Of a stretch of 64,000 nt of DNA, positions 32,209 through 40,061 are shown piece after piece. The position numbers and the translations under genes are program-made. Origin of the DNA: SHVO01 sp041919675. GTDB taxonomy: Bacteria; Pseudomonadota; Alphaproteobacteria; Rhodospirillales; Rhodospirillaceae. The stretch is taken from NCBI GenBank assembly GCA_041919675.1, contig JAYRTJ010000004.1, positions 8,527 through 72,526 of the forward strand. Direction: 5' to 3'. A model generated the notes under the pieces. It was given only the letters and a program-made list of their open reading frames with translations, was not told where the DNA came from and ran no database searches. How positions within the stretch are numbered: position 1 is the stretch's first letter; each line of letters begins with the position of its first letter.

Positions 32209-33080
32209 TTCGCCTGCTTGCCGCACTGTCGATGATCCTGGCGCTCGCCGCCTGCGGTGAAGTGGGGCGACCGTTCCTGGGCGCGCCGCAGGCCACCGCC
32301 AACAATCCCCTGATCGACATCCCCACGGCCGTCGGCATCGCTGTGGTGCCGGTGCGCGGATTGCCCGACACCCTGAACATGGCGATCTCGCGCGCGACCG
32401 CCGAGCGCCTTCAGGCCCTGGAAATCCCGGCCGAAGCCGTGCCGGCCAACGCCGGCCTCGGCTTTACCCTGGAAGGCACCGCCGAAACCGCCGCGCCCTC
32501 GACCGCGGGCCATACCGTCAGCATCTTCTGGGTGCTGAAATCGCGCCGCGGCGCGGTCACCGGCACGCACCGCCAGAATGTGCTGATCCCCGACGACGCC
32601 TGGCAGAAGGGCGATGGTCCCACCACCACACTGATCGGCGGCGAGGCCGCTAAGGCCATCGCCGCGCTTCTGGGGGCGGACACGCCCGTGGCCGCCTCGG
32701 CCGGCGCGAAGCCCGCCGTCCAACTGCCGACCGTGTCCGTGAAGGCAGTGGAAGGCGCGCCCGGCGACGGCCGCGAATCCTTGCGCCTCGCGGTGATCCA
32801 GATCCTCAACGAACAAGGTGTGCGGCGCGACGACGTGATGCCGGACATCACGCTCACATGCACCATGAACAGCAAGCCGGCCACCGACGGGCTTCAGCAG
32901 GTCGAGATCGTCTGGCAGGCCAAGACCAAAGACGGGGCCGACCTCGGCACCATGCGTCTCGACAATACGATCCCCAACGGCGCTCTCGACGGACCGTGGG
33001 GCCCGACCGCCTTCGCCATCGCCGACGCCGCCCGCGCCGACCTGATGCGGCTCATTACTTCCGGTCCCGCCGGAAAGTAG
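32205..33080 (+). CDS. Lipoprotein of unknown function
   Basis: 291 residues, GTG start overlapping pgeF. A lipoprotein signal is clear: MIRLLAALSMILALAAC, with lipobox LAAC at residues 14-17. The mature part contains a beta-rich region with an evident internal repeat: IFWVLKSRRGAVTGTHRQNVLIPDDAW (about 105-131) resembles IVWQAKTKDGADLGTMRLDNTIPNGAL (about 234-260). I do not recognise the function. Being coupled to lgt, which would modify it, is notable. Confidence 0.8.
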   Translation: MIRLLAALSMILALAACGEVGRPFLGAPQATANNPLIDIPTAVGIAVVPVRGLPDTLNMAISRATAERLQALEIPAEAVPANAGLGFTLEGTAETAAPSTAGHTVSIFWVLKSRRGAVTGTHRQNVLIPDDAWQKGDGPTTTLIGGEAAKAIAALLGADTPVAASAGAKPAVQLPTVSVKAVEGAPGDGRESLRLAVIQILNEQGVRRDDVMPDITLTCTMNSKPATDGLQQVEIVWQAKTKDGADLGTMRLDNTIPNGALDGPWGPTAFAIADAARADLMRLITSGPAGK

Positions 33081-33092
33081 CGGGCGGCAAAT

Positions 33093-33110
33093 AATCCACA
33101 GAGTCCACAG
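33093..33110. promoter_or_regulatory. Tandem TCCACA sites before prs
   Basis: TAATCCACA (33093-33101) differs from the DnaA box at one position, and GAGTCCACA (33102-33110) follows immediately in the same direction and contains a GANTC site. They lie about 130 bp before prs. This may be DnaA or chance. Confidence 0.3.
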
Positions 33111-33234
33111 GCTCTTAGCCTCTTCACGCGGACTCGCGAAGTCGCGGTTTACAGTCCCATGACAGGTTGATACTTTCCGCGCGCCTGTGGGGGGACGCAG
33201 GTTCCGGCTTGGGCGCCACGGGGCAAAGCAGCAC

Positions 33235-34167
33235 ATGAAAATTCTGGCGGGAAACAGCAACAAACCGGTGGCCGAGGCCATCGCATCTTGTTTGAAGCTG
33301 CAATTGACGAACGCCAGCGTGAAACGCTTCTCCGATATGGAGATCTTCGTGGAGATCCACGAGAACGTCCGCGGCGAGGACGTGTTCGTGATCCAGTCGA
33401 CGTCCTACCCCGCCAACGACAACCTCATGGAACTCCTGATCACGCTGGACGCCCTGCGCCGCGCTTCCGCGCGCAGAGTCACGGCCGTGATCCCGTATTT
33501 CGGCTATGCCCGCCAGGACCGTAAGACCGGCGGGCGCACGCCCATCACCGCCAAGCTGGTGGCGAACCTCCTGACCCAGGCCGGTGCGGCCCGCGTGCTG
33601 TCGCTCGACCTGCACTCCGGTCAGATCCAGGGCTTCTTCGATATCCCGGTGGACAACCTGTTCTCGGCGCCCGTGTTCACGAACGACATCGTGGAACACT
33701 ACAAGGGCCAGGATCTCGTCATCGTGTCCCCGGACGTCGGCGGCGTCGTGCGCGCGCGCGCCATCGCCAAACGCATCCATGCCGACCTCGCCATCATCGA
33801 CAAACGCCGCGAACGCGCGGGCGTGTCGGAAGTGATGAACATCATCGGCGACATCAAGGGCCGCGGCTGCATCCTGGTCGACGATATCGTCGACTCTGCC
33901 GGCACGCTGTGTAACGCCGCCAAGGCGCTGATGGACGCCGGCGCGAAGTCGGTTTCCGCCTATGTTACCCACGGCGTGCTCTCGGGCGGCGCCGTCGGCC
34001 GCGTCACCGCCTCGCCGCTCAAGGAACTGGTGATCACCGACAGCATCCAGGCCACCGAAGCGGTCCGCCTGGCCGACAACATCCGCCAGTTGTCCATCGC
34101 TCCCCTTTTGGGCGAAGCCATCAAGCGCATCAGCCAGGAAGCCTCGGTTTCCAGCCTGTTCGAATAG
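33235..34167 (+). CDS. prs: Ribose-phosphate pyrophosphokinase
   Basis: 310 residues from ATG 33235, where the sequence begins MKILAGNSN as in this family. Prs makes PRPP from ribose-5-phosphate and ATP for nucleotides, histidine, tryptophan and NAD. Motifs: GEDVFVIQSTSYPANDNLMELL, YFGYARQDRK, the divalent-metal signature LDLHSGQIQGFFD, the flexible loop KRRERAGVSEV and PRPP-binding VDDIVDSAGT. A hairpin (34185-34200) follows. It is transcribed alone. Confidence 0.97.
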   Translation: MKILAGNSNKPVAEAIASCLKLQLTNASVKRFSDMEIFVEIHENVRGEDVFVIQSTSYPANDNLMELLITLDALRRASARRVTAVIPYFGYARQDRKTGGRTPITAKLVANLLTQAGAARVLSLDLHSGQIQGFFDIPVDNLFSAPVFTNDIVEHYKGQDLVIVSPDVGGVVRARAIAKRIHADLAIIDKRRERAGVSEVMNIIGDIKGRGCILVDDIVDSAGTLCNAAKALMDAGAKSVSAYVTHGVLSGGAVGRVTASPLKELVITDSIQATEAVRLADNIRQLSIAPLLGEAIKRISQEASVSSLFE

Positions 34168-34184
34168 GTTTTGGTGCGTAGGCG

Positions 34185-34200
34185 AAGGCCTACTTTCAAA
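34185..34200 (+). terminator. Weak hairpin after prs
   Basis: A GTAGGC / GCCTAC stem with a four-base loop follows the prs stop by about 15 bases and is trailed by TTTC. The U run is short, so termination is uncertain. Confidence 0.35.
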
Positions 34201-34277
34201 TAACCCTAATTTTAAGTCGACAGTCCCTGCGTTTCGGGTTTCACTTGGCAACCGTTTCATTGCGACAGCGGGGCCAT

Positions 34278-35042
34278 ATGCGAACCGGTTTTGTAGGACT
34301 TGTCGTGACCGCGATCTTCGCGTTCACAGCCGTTGCCCAGGAAGCCGCCCCCGATTTCTCCGCGCGTCAACGCCAGGGCGACCTTTCCGCGCTTCGCAAT
34401 TTCGTCTATCCGCCGGGCTTTTCCGACGAGCAGATCATCTCGCTCGAGAACGGCGTGGTTCCGCCGCAGATCGCCGTCCCCGAATACCTGCGCCTGCACT
34501 GCGGTGAAATGAGCCAGAGCGTGCTCAACCCCTGCCTGCTGCGCCACGGCAAGGGCGTTGAAGCGGTCTACACCGTGGTGAGCCTGGGCGGCACCAAGAG
34601 CTTCGCGACTCTCGATGAGGCAACCGGCTATTTTCGCGCCGAGATGAACAACAACGTGATGGCTTTCGAGACCGAGGTCTCGGCGATGAATATGTTCATC
34701 GACGAACTCTGCGACAAGATCGCCGCCGGCCAGGACCCGCGTGAAGTCGTCGCCGCCCGCGGCGGCCGCCCGCGCCTGCCGCATGCCATCGCTCCCCCCA
34801 ATGCCGAAGCGAAGTATCAGTTCTCGAACTTCTTCCAATGGGAAAAATGCGTGGACTGCGTCGGCATCGTCGCCGTGAACCAGGCGCGCCCTGACACGAC
34901 CCCGCGCTGCGCCGCGATCCGCAAACAGGGCGCCCCGCGCATCAACTACTTCGTGGTGGATAAGGGCACCTCGCGCGGACACCGCACGCTCGACGACGGC
35001 ATGAGCGCCTTCGAGCAACGGGCGAAGCAGCCAAGCCTCTGA
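34278..35042 (+). CDS. Secreted protein of unknown function
   Basis: 254 residues from ATG 34278; an upstream start at 34245 adds 11 residues. A signal peptide (MRTGFVGLVVTAIFAFTAVAQ) is followed by a mature domain with four notable cysteines in two pairs (LHCGEMSQSVLNPC and EKCVDC). A region LRNFVYPPGFSDEQIISLENGVVPPQIAVPEYL is distinctive. No domain is recognised; periplasmic location and disulfides are inferred. Confidence 0.75.
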   Translation: MRTGFVGLVVTAIFAFTAVAQEAAPDFSARQRQGDLSALRNFVYPPGFSDEQIISLENGVVPPQIAVPEYLRLHCGEMSQSVLNPCLLRHGKGVEAVYTVVSLGGTKSFATLDEATGYFRAEMNNNVMAFETEVSAMNMFIDELCDKIAAGQDPREVVAARGGRPRLPHAIAPPNAEAKYQFSNFFQWEKCVDCVGIVAVNQARPDTTPRCAAIRKQGAPRINYFVVDKGTSRGHRTLDDGMSAFEQRAKQPSL

Positions 35043-35049
35043 TTATTTT

Positions 35050-35115
35050 GCGCGTGCGCTCGACATCCTCACCCCGGCCCTCTCCCGCACGCGGGAGGGT
35101 GAGGGGCTTTAACCC
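35050..35115. repeat. Interspersed palindromic intergenic repeat
   Basis: CCTCACCCC and GGGTGAGGGG flank CCCTCTCCCGC-ACGC-GGGAGGG, a strong hairpin of a type found between genes in many alphaproteobacteria. It lies between the convergent secreted protein and HAD phosphatase genes and could act as a bidirectional terminator. Confidence 0.55.
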
Positions 35116-35119
35116 GCGA

Positions 35120-35830
35120 TCAAGCCGGAAGTTTTTCCCAGTCGGCGATGCGGAATCCATGAGCGGTCGCCAGGCGGCGGAAACGGCCGTTCGGATTCAC
35201 CGCGATGCCTTCGTCCGCCCACCGCAGTAAATCGACATCGGAATGGTGGTCGCTGTACGCGATCACGCGCGGGCGCGGGATCATGGCCGCGACATAGTCC
35301 TGCACGGCGTCGAACTTCACTTGGCCGTAGCAGTTGTCGCTGCCGAGAGCGGCGCGCAGGCGCCCGCGGTCGTCCCACGCCGATTTGGTGGCAATGACAT
35401 GATCGAAACCCAGCGCATCGGCGAAGACCTGGGCATAGAAATCGAAGCTGGCGGTGGCCAGCACCATATGGTGGCCGGCTTCGCGGTGTTTTTTGATGGC
35501 CGCGAGCGCGCCGGGACGCACATGGGTCGCCAGGCACGTCTCGACATAACTATCCGCCCAGGCGGCGATCTGAGCGCGGCTGGCGCCGACAATGTTGACC
35601 TCGATCATGCGCGCCTTCACGTCGTCGCGCGAAATCATGCCGAAGGCGTAGATCGCCGTCAGCCAGATGGCGATGGGAAGGCGCTCCAGCGTGCGCTGGT
35701 GCGCCGGCACGCAGTGCATCAGGAACGGCGTATAGGTGCCGCGGCGCGTGATCGTGCGGTCGAGGTCGAACACCGCGACGATCGGGGCGACTTCCTGCGC
35801 CTGAGGACGGCTAATGGACGACGTCAGCAT
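35120..35830 (-). CDS. HAD-IB family phosphatase
   Basis: 236 residues. Motif I FDLDRT (D22, D24) gives the nucleophile and acid/base. Motif II is ATASFDFY, and motif IV is in YSDHHSDVDLL; the helical cap between I and II suggests subfamily IB, which includes phosphoserine phosphatases and PgpC-type lipid phosphatases. The cap contains a hydrophobic stretch (RLPIAIWLTAIYAFGMIS), which would fit a membrane-associated lipid phosphate substrate. Substrate is not settled. Confidence 0.85.
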   Translation of the reverse strand: MLTSSISRPQAQEVAPIVAVFDLDRTITRRGTYTPFLMHCVPAHQRTLERLPIAIWLTAIYAFGMISRDDVKARMIEVNIVGASRAQIAAWADSYVETCLATHVRPGALAAIKKHREAGHHMVLATASFDFYAQVFADALGFDHVIATKSAWDDRGRLRAALGSDNCYGQVKFDAVQDYVAAMIPRPRVIAYSDHHSDVDLLRWADEGIAVNPNGRFRRLATAHGFRIADWEKLPA

Positions 35831-36140
35831 GTCTCAATTCACCTTTGGATGGCCGCGAATTAGAACAAGTCGTCGCGGCGGTCCAGCCTTTACGTGAATC
35901 CCTATATACACGCGAAGCGGGAGATTGTGGCCCGCGAAAAACCGGTCCGAGCCCCGCATTTAGCCCCAAAAACAGGCCAAAAACCGGCTCCGGACCGCTT
36001 GCCTTGGGGGTGTGAAGCGTGTACATGACCCCCGCTCGATTTCCGGGCACACGGCAGCGGCACCCCTGGAGGCCGCGCCGGACGTGACGGGCCCCTCAGA
36101 ATGGCCGGTTATGTCATTGAAATATATAGGAGAACGACCG
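35831..36140. other. 310-bp noncoding region between the HAD gene and rplY
   Basis: Shared upstream region of two divergent genes. It holds a long inverted repeat (CGGTCCGAGCC at 35943-35953 and GGCTCCGGACCG at 35986-35997, one bulged base) around a 32-base C/A-rich loop, and an AGGAGA ribosome site for rplY. No gene is seen; short overlapping frames are unsupported. Confidence 0.55.
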
Positions 36141-36875
36141 ATGCCTAAGACCAGCAGCTTGCAGGTTCAAGGGCGCGATCGGGCAGGTAAGGGGGCAGCT
36201 CGTGCCACACGCCGGAACGGTCTCGTTCCGGCCGTGATTTACGGCGGCAGCCAAGAAGCCACGCTCATCGCTCTCGAACCGAAGACCCTCGTCGCGCTGA
36301 TGCACGACCCGGCCTTCAAGACGAACATTTTTGAAGTCGAAATCGGCGGCAAGAAGCAGCGCACCATGGCCATGGATGTGCAGCTCGACCCCGTGTCCGA
36401 CCGTCCGATCCACGCCGACTTCCGCCGCATCGAAAAGGACACGCTGGTTCGCGTGCCGGTTCCGGTGCGCTTCCACAACGAAGGCGCCTCGCCCGGCATC
36501 AAGGTCGGCGGCGTGCTCAACATCGTGCGCCACGACGTCGAAGTGCGCGGCAAGCCGGATGATCTTCCGGACCACATCGACATCGACCTCACCGGCCTCG
36601 AAATCGGTGACTCGGTGCACATCAACGCCGTCACCCTTCCGAACGGCGTGAAGCCGACCATCGCGCGCAACTTCACGATCTGCACCATCGCTCCGCCGAC
36701 GGTCATGGCCGTGGAAGAAGAAAAGCCCGCCGCAGCCGCTGCTGCGGATGGCGCCGCCGCTCCGGCCGCTGGTGCCGCTGCTCCGGCCGCCGGCGCCGCC
36801 GCTGCCGCCGGCGCGAAGCCGGCCGCCGCCGGCGCTGCTCCGGCCGCCGGCGCGAAGCCGGCCGCGAAGAAGTAA
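36141..36875 (+). CDS. rplY: 50S ribosomal protein L25/general stress protein Ctc
   Basis: 244 residues from ATG 36141 with AGGAGA upstream. The N-terminal L25 domain binds 5S rRNA (GKGAARATRRNGLVPAVIYGG), followed by the TL5/CTC C-terminal beta domain (RIEKDTLVRVPVPVRFHNEGASPGIKVGGVLNIV). The last 50 or so residues are an Ala/Pro/Lys-rich repeat tail (AAPAAG units) that may contact rRNA. pth follows by 78 bp. Confidence 0.96.
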   Translation: MPKTSSLQVQGRDRAGKGAARATRRNGLVPAVIYGGSQEATLIALEPKTLVALMHDPAFKTNIFEVEIGGKKQRTMAMDVQLDPVSDRPIHADFRRIEKDTLVRVPVPVRFHNEGASPGIKVGGVLNIVRHDVEVRGKPDDLPDHIDIDLTGLEIGDSVHINAVTLPNGVKPTIARNFTICTIAPPTVMAVEEEKPAAAAAADGAAAPAAGAAAPAAGAAAAAGAKPAAAGAAPAAGAKPAAKK

Positions 36876-36953
36876 GACCGCGTGGTGTCTCGCGCCACTT
36901 CACGGCGCGAGACACCCGTGTCTTCGGGGACACTTCATTAAGGGACGCGGGCC

Positions 36954-37577
36954 ATGCGCCTCTTGGTGGGCCTCGGCAATCCGGGCGAACGTTACGCCCA
37001 CAACAGGCACAACATCGGTTTCATGGCGATCGAGAAGATTGCCGAACGCCATCGCTTTGCGCCGTGGCGCGCGCGTTTCCAGGGTCACATCGCCGAAGGC
37101 GTCATCGACGGCGAAAAGGTCATGGCGCTGAAGCCGCAGACCTACATGAACCTTTCCGGCCAATCGGTGGGCGAAGCCGCGCGCTTCTTCAAGGTGCAGA
37201 CGCCCGAGATTATCGTGATGTACGACGAGATCGAACTGGCCGCCGGCAAAGTCAAAGTCAAACAAGGCGGCGGTTCCGCCGGCCACAACGGCATCAAGAG
37301 CATCGACGCGCACGTGGGCCCGGACTACTGGCGCCTGCGCCTCGGCGTGGGCCGTCCCGCGACCAAGGAAGAAGTGCACGGCCATGTGCTCAGCGACTTC
37401 GCCAAGGCCGACCGTGATTGGCTCGACAAGCTCCTGGAGGCCGTCTCGGACTCCATCCCGCTGCTTATCGCGGGCGGCGACAGCAAGTTCATGACCAAGG
37501 TGGCATTGCTCACCAAACCTCTCGCGCCGAAGAAAGAAAAAGCGCCGGACGGCACAGACAGTTCAAAGGACGCATAA
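36954..37577 (+). CDS. pth: Peptidyl-tRNA hydrolase
   Basis: 207 residues. Pth releases peptides from prematurely dropped peptidyl-tRNA. Catalytic region GLGNPGERYAHNRHNIGF contains the conserved Asn and His20-equivalent; LKPQTYMNLSGQSV, MYDEIELAAGKVKVKQGGGSAGHNGIKSI, and LRLGVGRP follow. The C-terminus is extended by a lysine-rich tail. The stop codon overlaps the ychF start by one base. Confidence 0.97.
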   Translation: MRLLVGLGNPGERYAHNRHNIGFMAIEKIAERHRFAPWRARFQGHIAEGVIDGEKVMALKPQTYMNLSGQSVGEAARFFKVQTPEIIVMYDEIELAAGKVKVKQGGGSAGHNGIKSIDAHVGPDYWRLRLGVGRPATKEEVHGHVLSDFAKADRDWLDKLLEAVSDSIPLLIAGGDSKFMTKVALLTKPLAPKKEKAPDGTDSSKDA

Positions 37578-38680
37578 TGGGCTTCAATTGCGGTATCGTC
37601 GGCCTTCCCAATGTCGGCAAGTCGACCCTGTTCAACGCACTCACCGCAACGGCCGCGGCACAGGCGGCGAACTTCCCGTTCTGCACCATCGAGCCGAACG
37701 TCGGCCGTGTCGCCGTGCCGGACGAGCGCATGGACATCCTGGCCAAGATCGCCAAGTCGGTGAAGGTCGTGCCGACGCAGCTCGAGTTCGTCGACATCGC
37801 CGGCCTGGTGCGCGGCGCCAGCAAGGGTGAAGGCCTGGGGAACCAGTTCCTCGGCAACATCCGCCAGGTGGACGCCATCGTCCATGTGCTGCGCTGCTTC
37901 GAGGACGGCAACGTCACCCACGTCGAAAACTCCATCGACCCGATCCGAGACGCCGAAACGGTCGAGACCGAACTCATGCTGTCCGACCTCGACAGCCTGG
38001 AGCGGCGTGCCGATCAGAACGCGAAAAAAGCCAAGAGCGGCGACAAGGAAGCCAAGGAACTCATCGCGGTGATGGAGCCGGTGCTGAACGCCCTTCGCGC
38101 CGGCAAGCCCGCGCGCACGGCGCGCCCGGCCGATCCGGCCGCACGCAAGATTTTCGACGGCCTGCAATTGCTGACGGGAAAGCCCGTGCTTTACGTCTGC
38201 AACGTGGAAGAAAGCGCGGCGGCCACCGGCAATGCGCTGTCGGAGAAGGTCATCGCCAAGGCCAAGGCCGAAGGCGCGGCTTATGTGATCATTTCCGCCG
38301 CCATCGAAGCGGAAGTGGCGCAGCTGTCCGATCCGGCCGAGCAGAAGGAATTCCTGTCCAGCCTCGGCCTCAAGGAAACCGGCCTCGCGCAGGTGATCCG
38401 CGCCGGCTACGCGCTGCTCGAATTGCTGACGTTCTTCACCGTGGGCCCGAAAGAAACCCACGCGTGGACCATCCGCCGCGGCTCAAAGGGTCCGCAGGCG
38501 GCCGGCGCGATCCATACCGATTTCGAGAAAGGCTTCATCCGCGCCGAAACCATCGCCTACGCCGATTTCGTGGCGCAGAAGGGCGAACAAGGCGCCAAGG
38601 ATGCCGGCAAGATGCGTCAGGAAGGCAAGGAATACGAAGTGCAGGACGGCGATGTCATGCACTTCCTGTTCAACGTCTGA
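37577..38680 (+). CDS. ychF: Ribosome-associated ATPase YchF
   Basis: 367 residues, a full-length YchF/Ola1 P-loop protein. G1 motif GLPNVGKST (8-16), G3-like DIAGLVRGAS, G4 position altered as in YchF (VCNVEES, explaining ATP rather than GTP preference), and a C-terminal TGS domain (VGPKETHAWTIRRGSKGPQAAGAIHTDFEKGFIRAE). The ATG overlaps the pth stop, so rplY-pth-ychF are likely co-transcribed. Confidence 0.97.
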   Translation: MGFNCGIVGLPNVGKSTLFNALTATAAAQAANFPFCTIEPNVGRVAVPDERMDILAKIAKSVKVVPTQLEFVDIAGLVRGASKGEGLGNQFLGNIRQVDAIVHVLRCFEDGNVTHVENSIDPIRDAETVETELMLSDLDSLERRADQNAKKAKSGDKEAKELIAVMEPVLNALRAGKPARTARPADPAARKIFDGLQLLTGKPVLYVCNVEESAAATGNALSEKVIAKAKAEGAAYVIISAAIEAEVAQLSDPAEQKEFLSSLGLKETGLAQVIRAGYALLELLTFFTVGPKETHAWTIRRGSKGPQAAGAIHTDFEKGFIRAETIAYADFVAQKGEQGAKDAGKMRQEGKEYEVQDGDVMHFLFNV

Positions 38681-38705
38681 CGAAGGCCGACGCGGGCGCC
38701 CCGCG

Positions 38706-38837
38706 TTAGTTCAATTGCGGCGTATGGCGATCGGAGCTCTGCTTGCGCTTGCGCATCTCGCGGTAAGCGGCCCACACGATCACCGCCAGCGCGGTGACGA
38801 GAGCGGTATCGATCAGCGCCGAATATTCTGCGTACAT
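38706..38837 (-). CDS. 43-residue single-pass membrane protein
   Basis: A short gene: ATG at 38837, TAA at 38706, with GAGGAG seven bases upstream. The product has an acidic start (MYAEYSALID), one membrane helix (TALVTALAVIVWAAY) and a basic tail (REMRKRKQSS), so the tail is probably cytoplasmic. Function is unknown. It is convergent with ychF and preceded by a strong dyad at 38882-38919. Support comes from the ribosome site and membrane topology. Confidence 0.6.
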   Translation of the reverse strand: MYAEYSALIDTALVTALAVIVWAAYREMRKRKQSSDRHTPQLN

Positions 38838-39160
38838 GATGCATCTCCTCAATTCTCCAGCAGCCGCGTTCAGAAGTGCGGCGCCCGAGTGTCACAGTTA
38901 CGCTTAACTGTGCCGGGCGGTTGCAATGCCGCGCGCTCCGCAACGTCTTGATCGACTGCGTTAACTTTTGCGGCGCGGCGCACGCCGTGGTGGCGGAAAA
39001 CAACCGCCGGGCCGCGTCCCTTCACCATCACACGGAAACGTAAGCTTTTTTGGCTTCGAGATGCCGCATTCCCGCCCCCGTGTTGCCGGGAGCACCGCGT
39101 TGACCTTGGTGAAGCCTTTCTCTGTGGAAGGCCGCACTTTTTCCCGAGTGGAGAACCAAC
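38838..39160. other. 323-bp noncoding region with a strong nested dyad
   Basis: CACAGTTA-CGCT-TAACTGTG (38893-38912, perfect 8-bp arms) is nested inside CGCCCG (38882-38887) and CGGGCG (38914-38919). There is no U run, so an operator is more likely than a terminator. Otherwise it holds only upstream sequence for the lipoprotein at 39161, including a TTGACC at about 39100. No gene is seen. Confidence 0.5.
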
Positions 39161-39457
39161 ATGAAGAAATTTGCAGCCGTATCCGCCGTCGCCTTGATCG
39201 CCCTGTCGGTGACTGCATGCGGTGAAACCCGCGGCGAACGCGCCCTGACGGGCGGCGCAATCGGCGCCGGCGCCGGCGCCTTGGGCGGCGCGGCGCTTGG
39301 TTTCGATCCGTTGACCGGCGCCGTGATCGGCGGTACGGCGGGCGCCGTCGCCGGTGCGGCCTCCGGTGACCGCGACCGCAGCTACCGCCGCGACCGCGAC
39401 GGGGATGGCATCCCCGATTACGACGACCGTTATCCGCGCAATCCCTATCGCGACTAA
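39161..39457 (+). CDS. Glycine-zipper lipoprotein
   Basis: 98 residues. A lipoprotein signal (MKKFAAVSAVALIALSVTAC) leads to a glycine-zipper membrane segment (GGAIGAGAGALGGAALGF, then GAVIGGTAGAVAGAASG) like OsmB and related outer-membrane proteins. The C-terminus is Asp/Arg-rich, DRDGDGIPDYDDRYPRNP, resembling a thrombospondin type 3 calcium-binding motif. It is followed 15 bp on by another small lipoprotein gene. Confidence 0.85.
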   Translation: MKKFAAVSAVALIALSVTACGETRGERALTGGAIGAGAGALGGAALGFDPLTGAVIGGTAGAVAGAASGDRDRSYRRDRDGDGIPDYDDRYPRNPYRD

Positions 39458-39472
39458 AAAAGGAGACCCGTC

Positions 39473-39685
39473 ATGCGCTCAATCATGATTGGAGCCGTCA
39501 CGCTGGCCGCGGCCGTCTTGTTCGCCGGTGCCTGCACGACCCGCGAGACCCGGATCATTCAAGCGCCCGCCGTTACCGGCGTGGCGCCAGCGCCCGGAGC
39601 CACGGTGATCCGTTCAAATCGGTTGAACCAGCCCGTCGTGGTCGAATCCGAAGAACAGCGCGACATCATCGTGCATGTCGATTGA
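39473..39685 (+). CDS. Small lipoprotein
   Basis: 70 residues. Signal and lipobox MRSIMIGAVTLAAAVLFAGAC, then a Val/Pro-rich mature part (APAVTGVAPAPGATVIRSN) with no recognised domain. It has AGGAG upstream and is probably co-transcribed with the glycine-zipper lipoprotein. A strong terminator follows at 39723. Confidence 0.75.
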   Translation: MRSIMIGAVTLAAAVLFAGACTTRETRIIQAPAVTGVAPAPGATVIRSNRLNQPVVVESEEQRDIIVHVD

Positions 39686-39722
39686 TCGAAAACAGAAATA
39701 AGAAAAGACGGCCCCCAACCTC

Positions 39723-39750
39723 AAAACCCCGCTCCGGCGGGGTTTTTCTT
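39723..39750 (+). terminator. Rho-independent terminator after the small lipoproteins
   Basis: AAAACCCCGC (39723-39732), loop TCCG, GCGGGGTTTT (39737-39746) and a continuing T run form a canonical terminator about 38 bp after the lipoprotein stop. Confidence 0.9.
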
Positions 39751-39820
39751 TGCCATCACATCCGCGCGATAAAAAACGCGCCACCGGGCACACCGGCAGC
39801 GCGTCTTTTAGGGATGCCGG

Positions 39821-39904
39821 CTAGATGAAGTTGGTAAAGAGGGCGATCAGGACAATGACGCCGACCGGAACACCAAGAAGCCAAAGAATTAAAGCTCTGC
39901 CCAT
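39821..39904 (-). CDS. 27-residue membrane peptide
   Basis: ATG at 39904, TAG at 39821, with AGGAG eight bases upstream. The product MGRALILWLLGVPVGVIVLI, then ALFTNFI, is almost all one hydrophobic helix. Very similar-looking 25-30 residue MGR-type membrane peptides occur in other proteobacteria, from memory. It could be a regulator of a membrane complex or a stress-linked peptide; function is unknown. Confidence 0.6.
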   Translation of the reverse strand: MGRALILWLLGVPVGVIVLIALFTNFI

Positions 39905-40061
39905 GATTTTTACTCCTGCTCTTAAACCGCAGCTCGTGTGAGCCGAAGTGAGAACGCAGCCACTATGGCGGTCCCGTGGCAGGCCCGTGGCCGAACCAGA
40001 CCTTGTGGGGTTTCCTGCCCAGCGTGTAGCCTTGGCCAAACGCATTTCTGGGGAGATTTCA

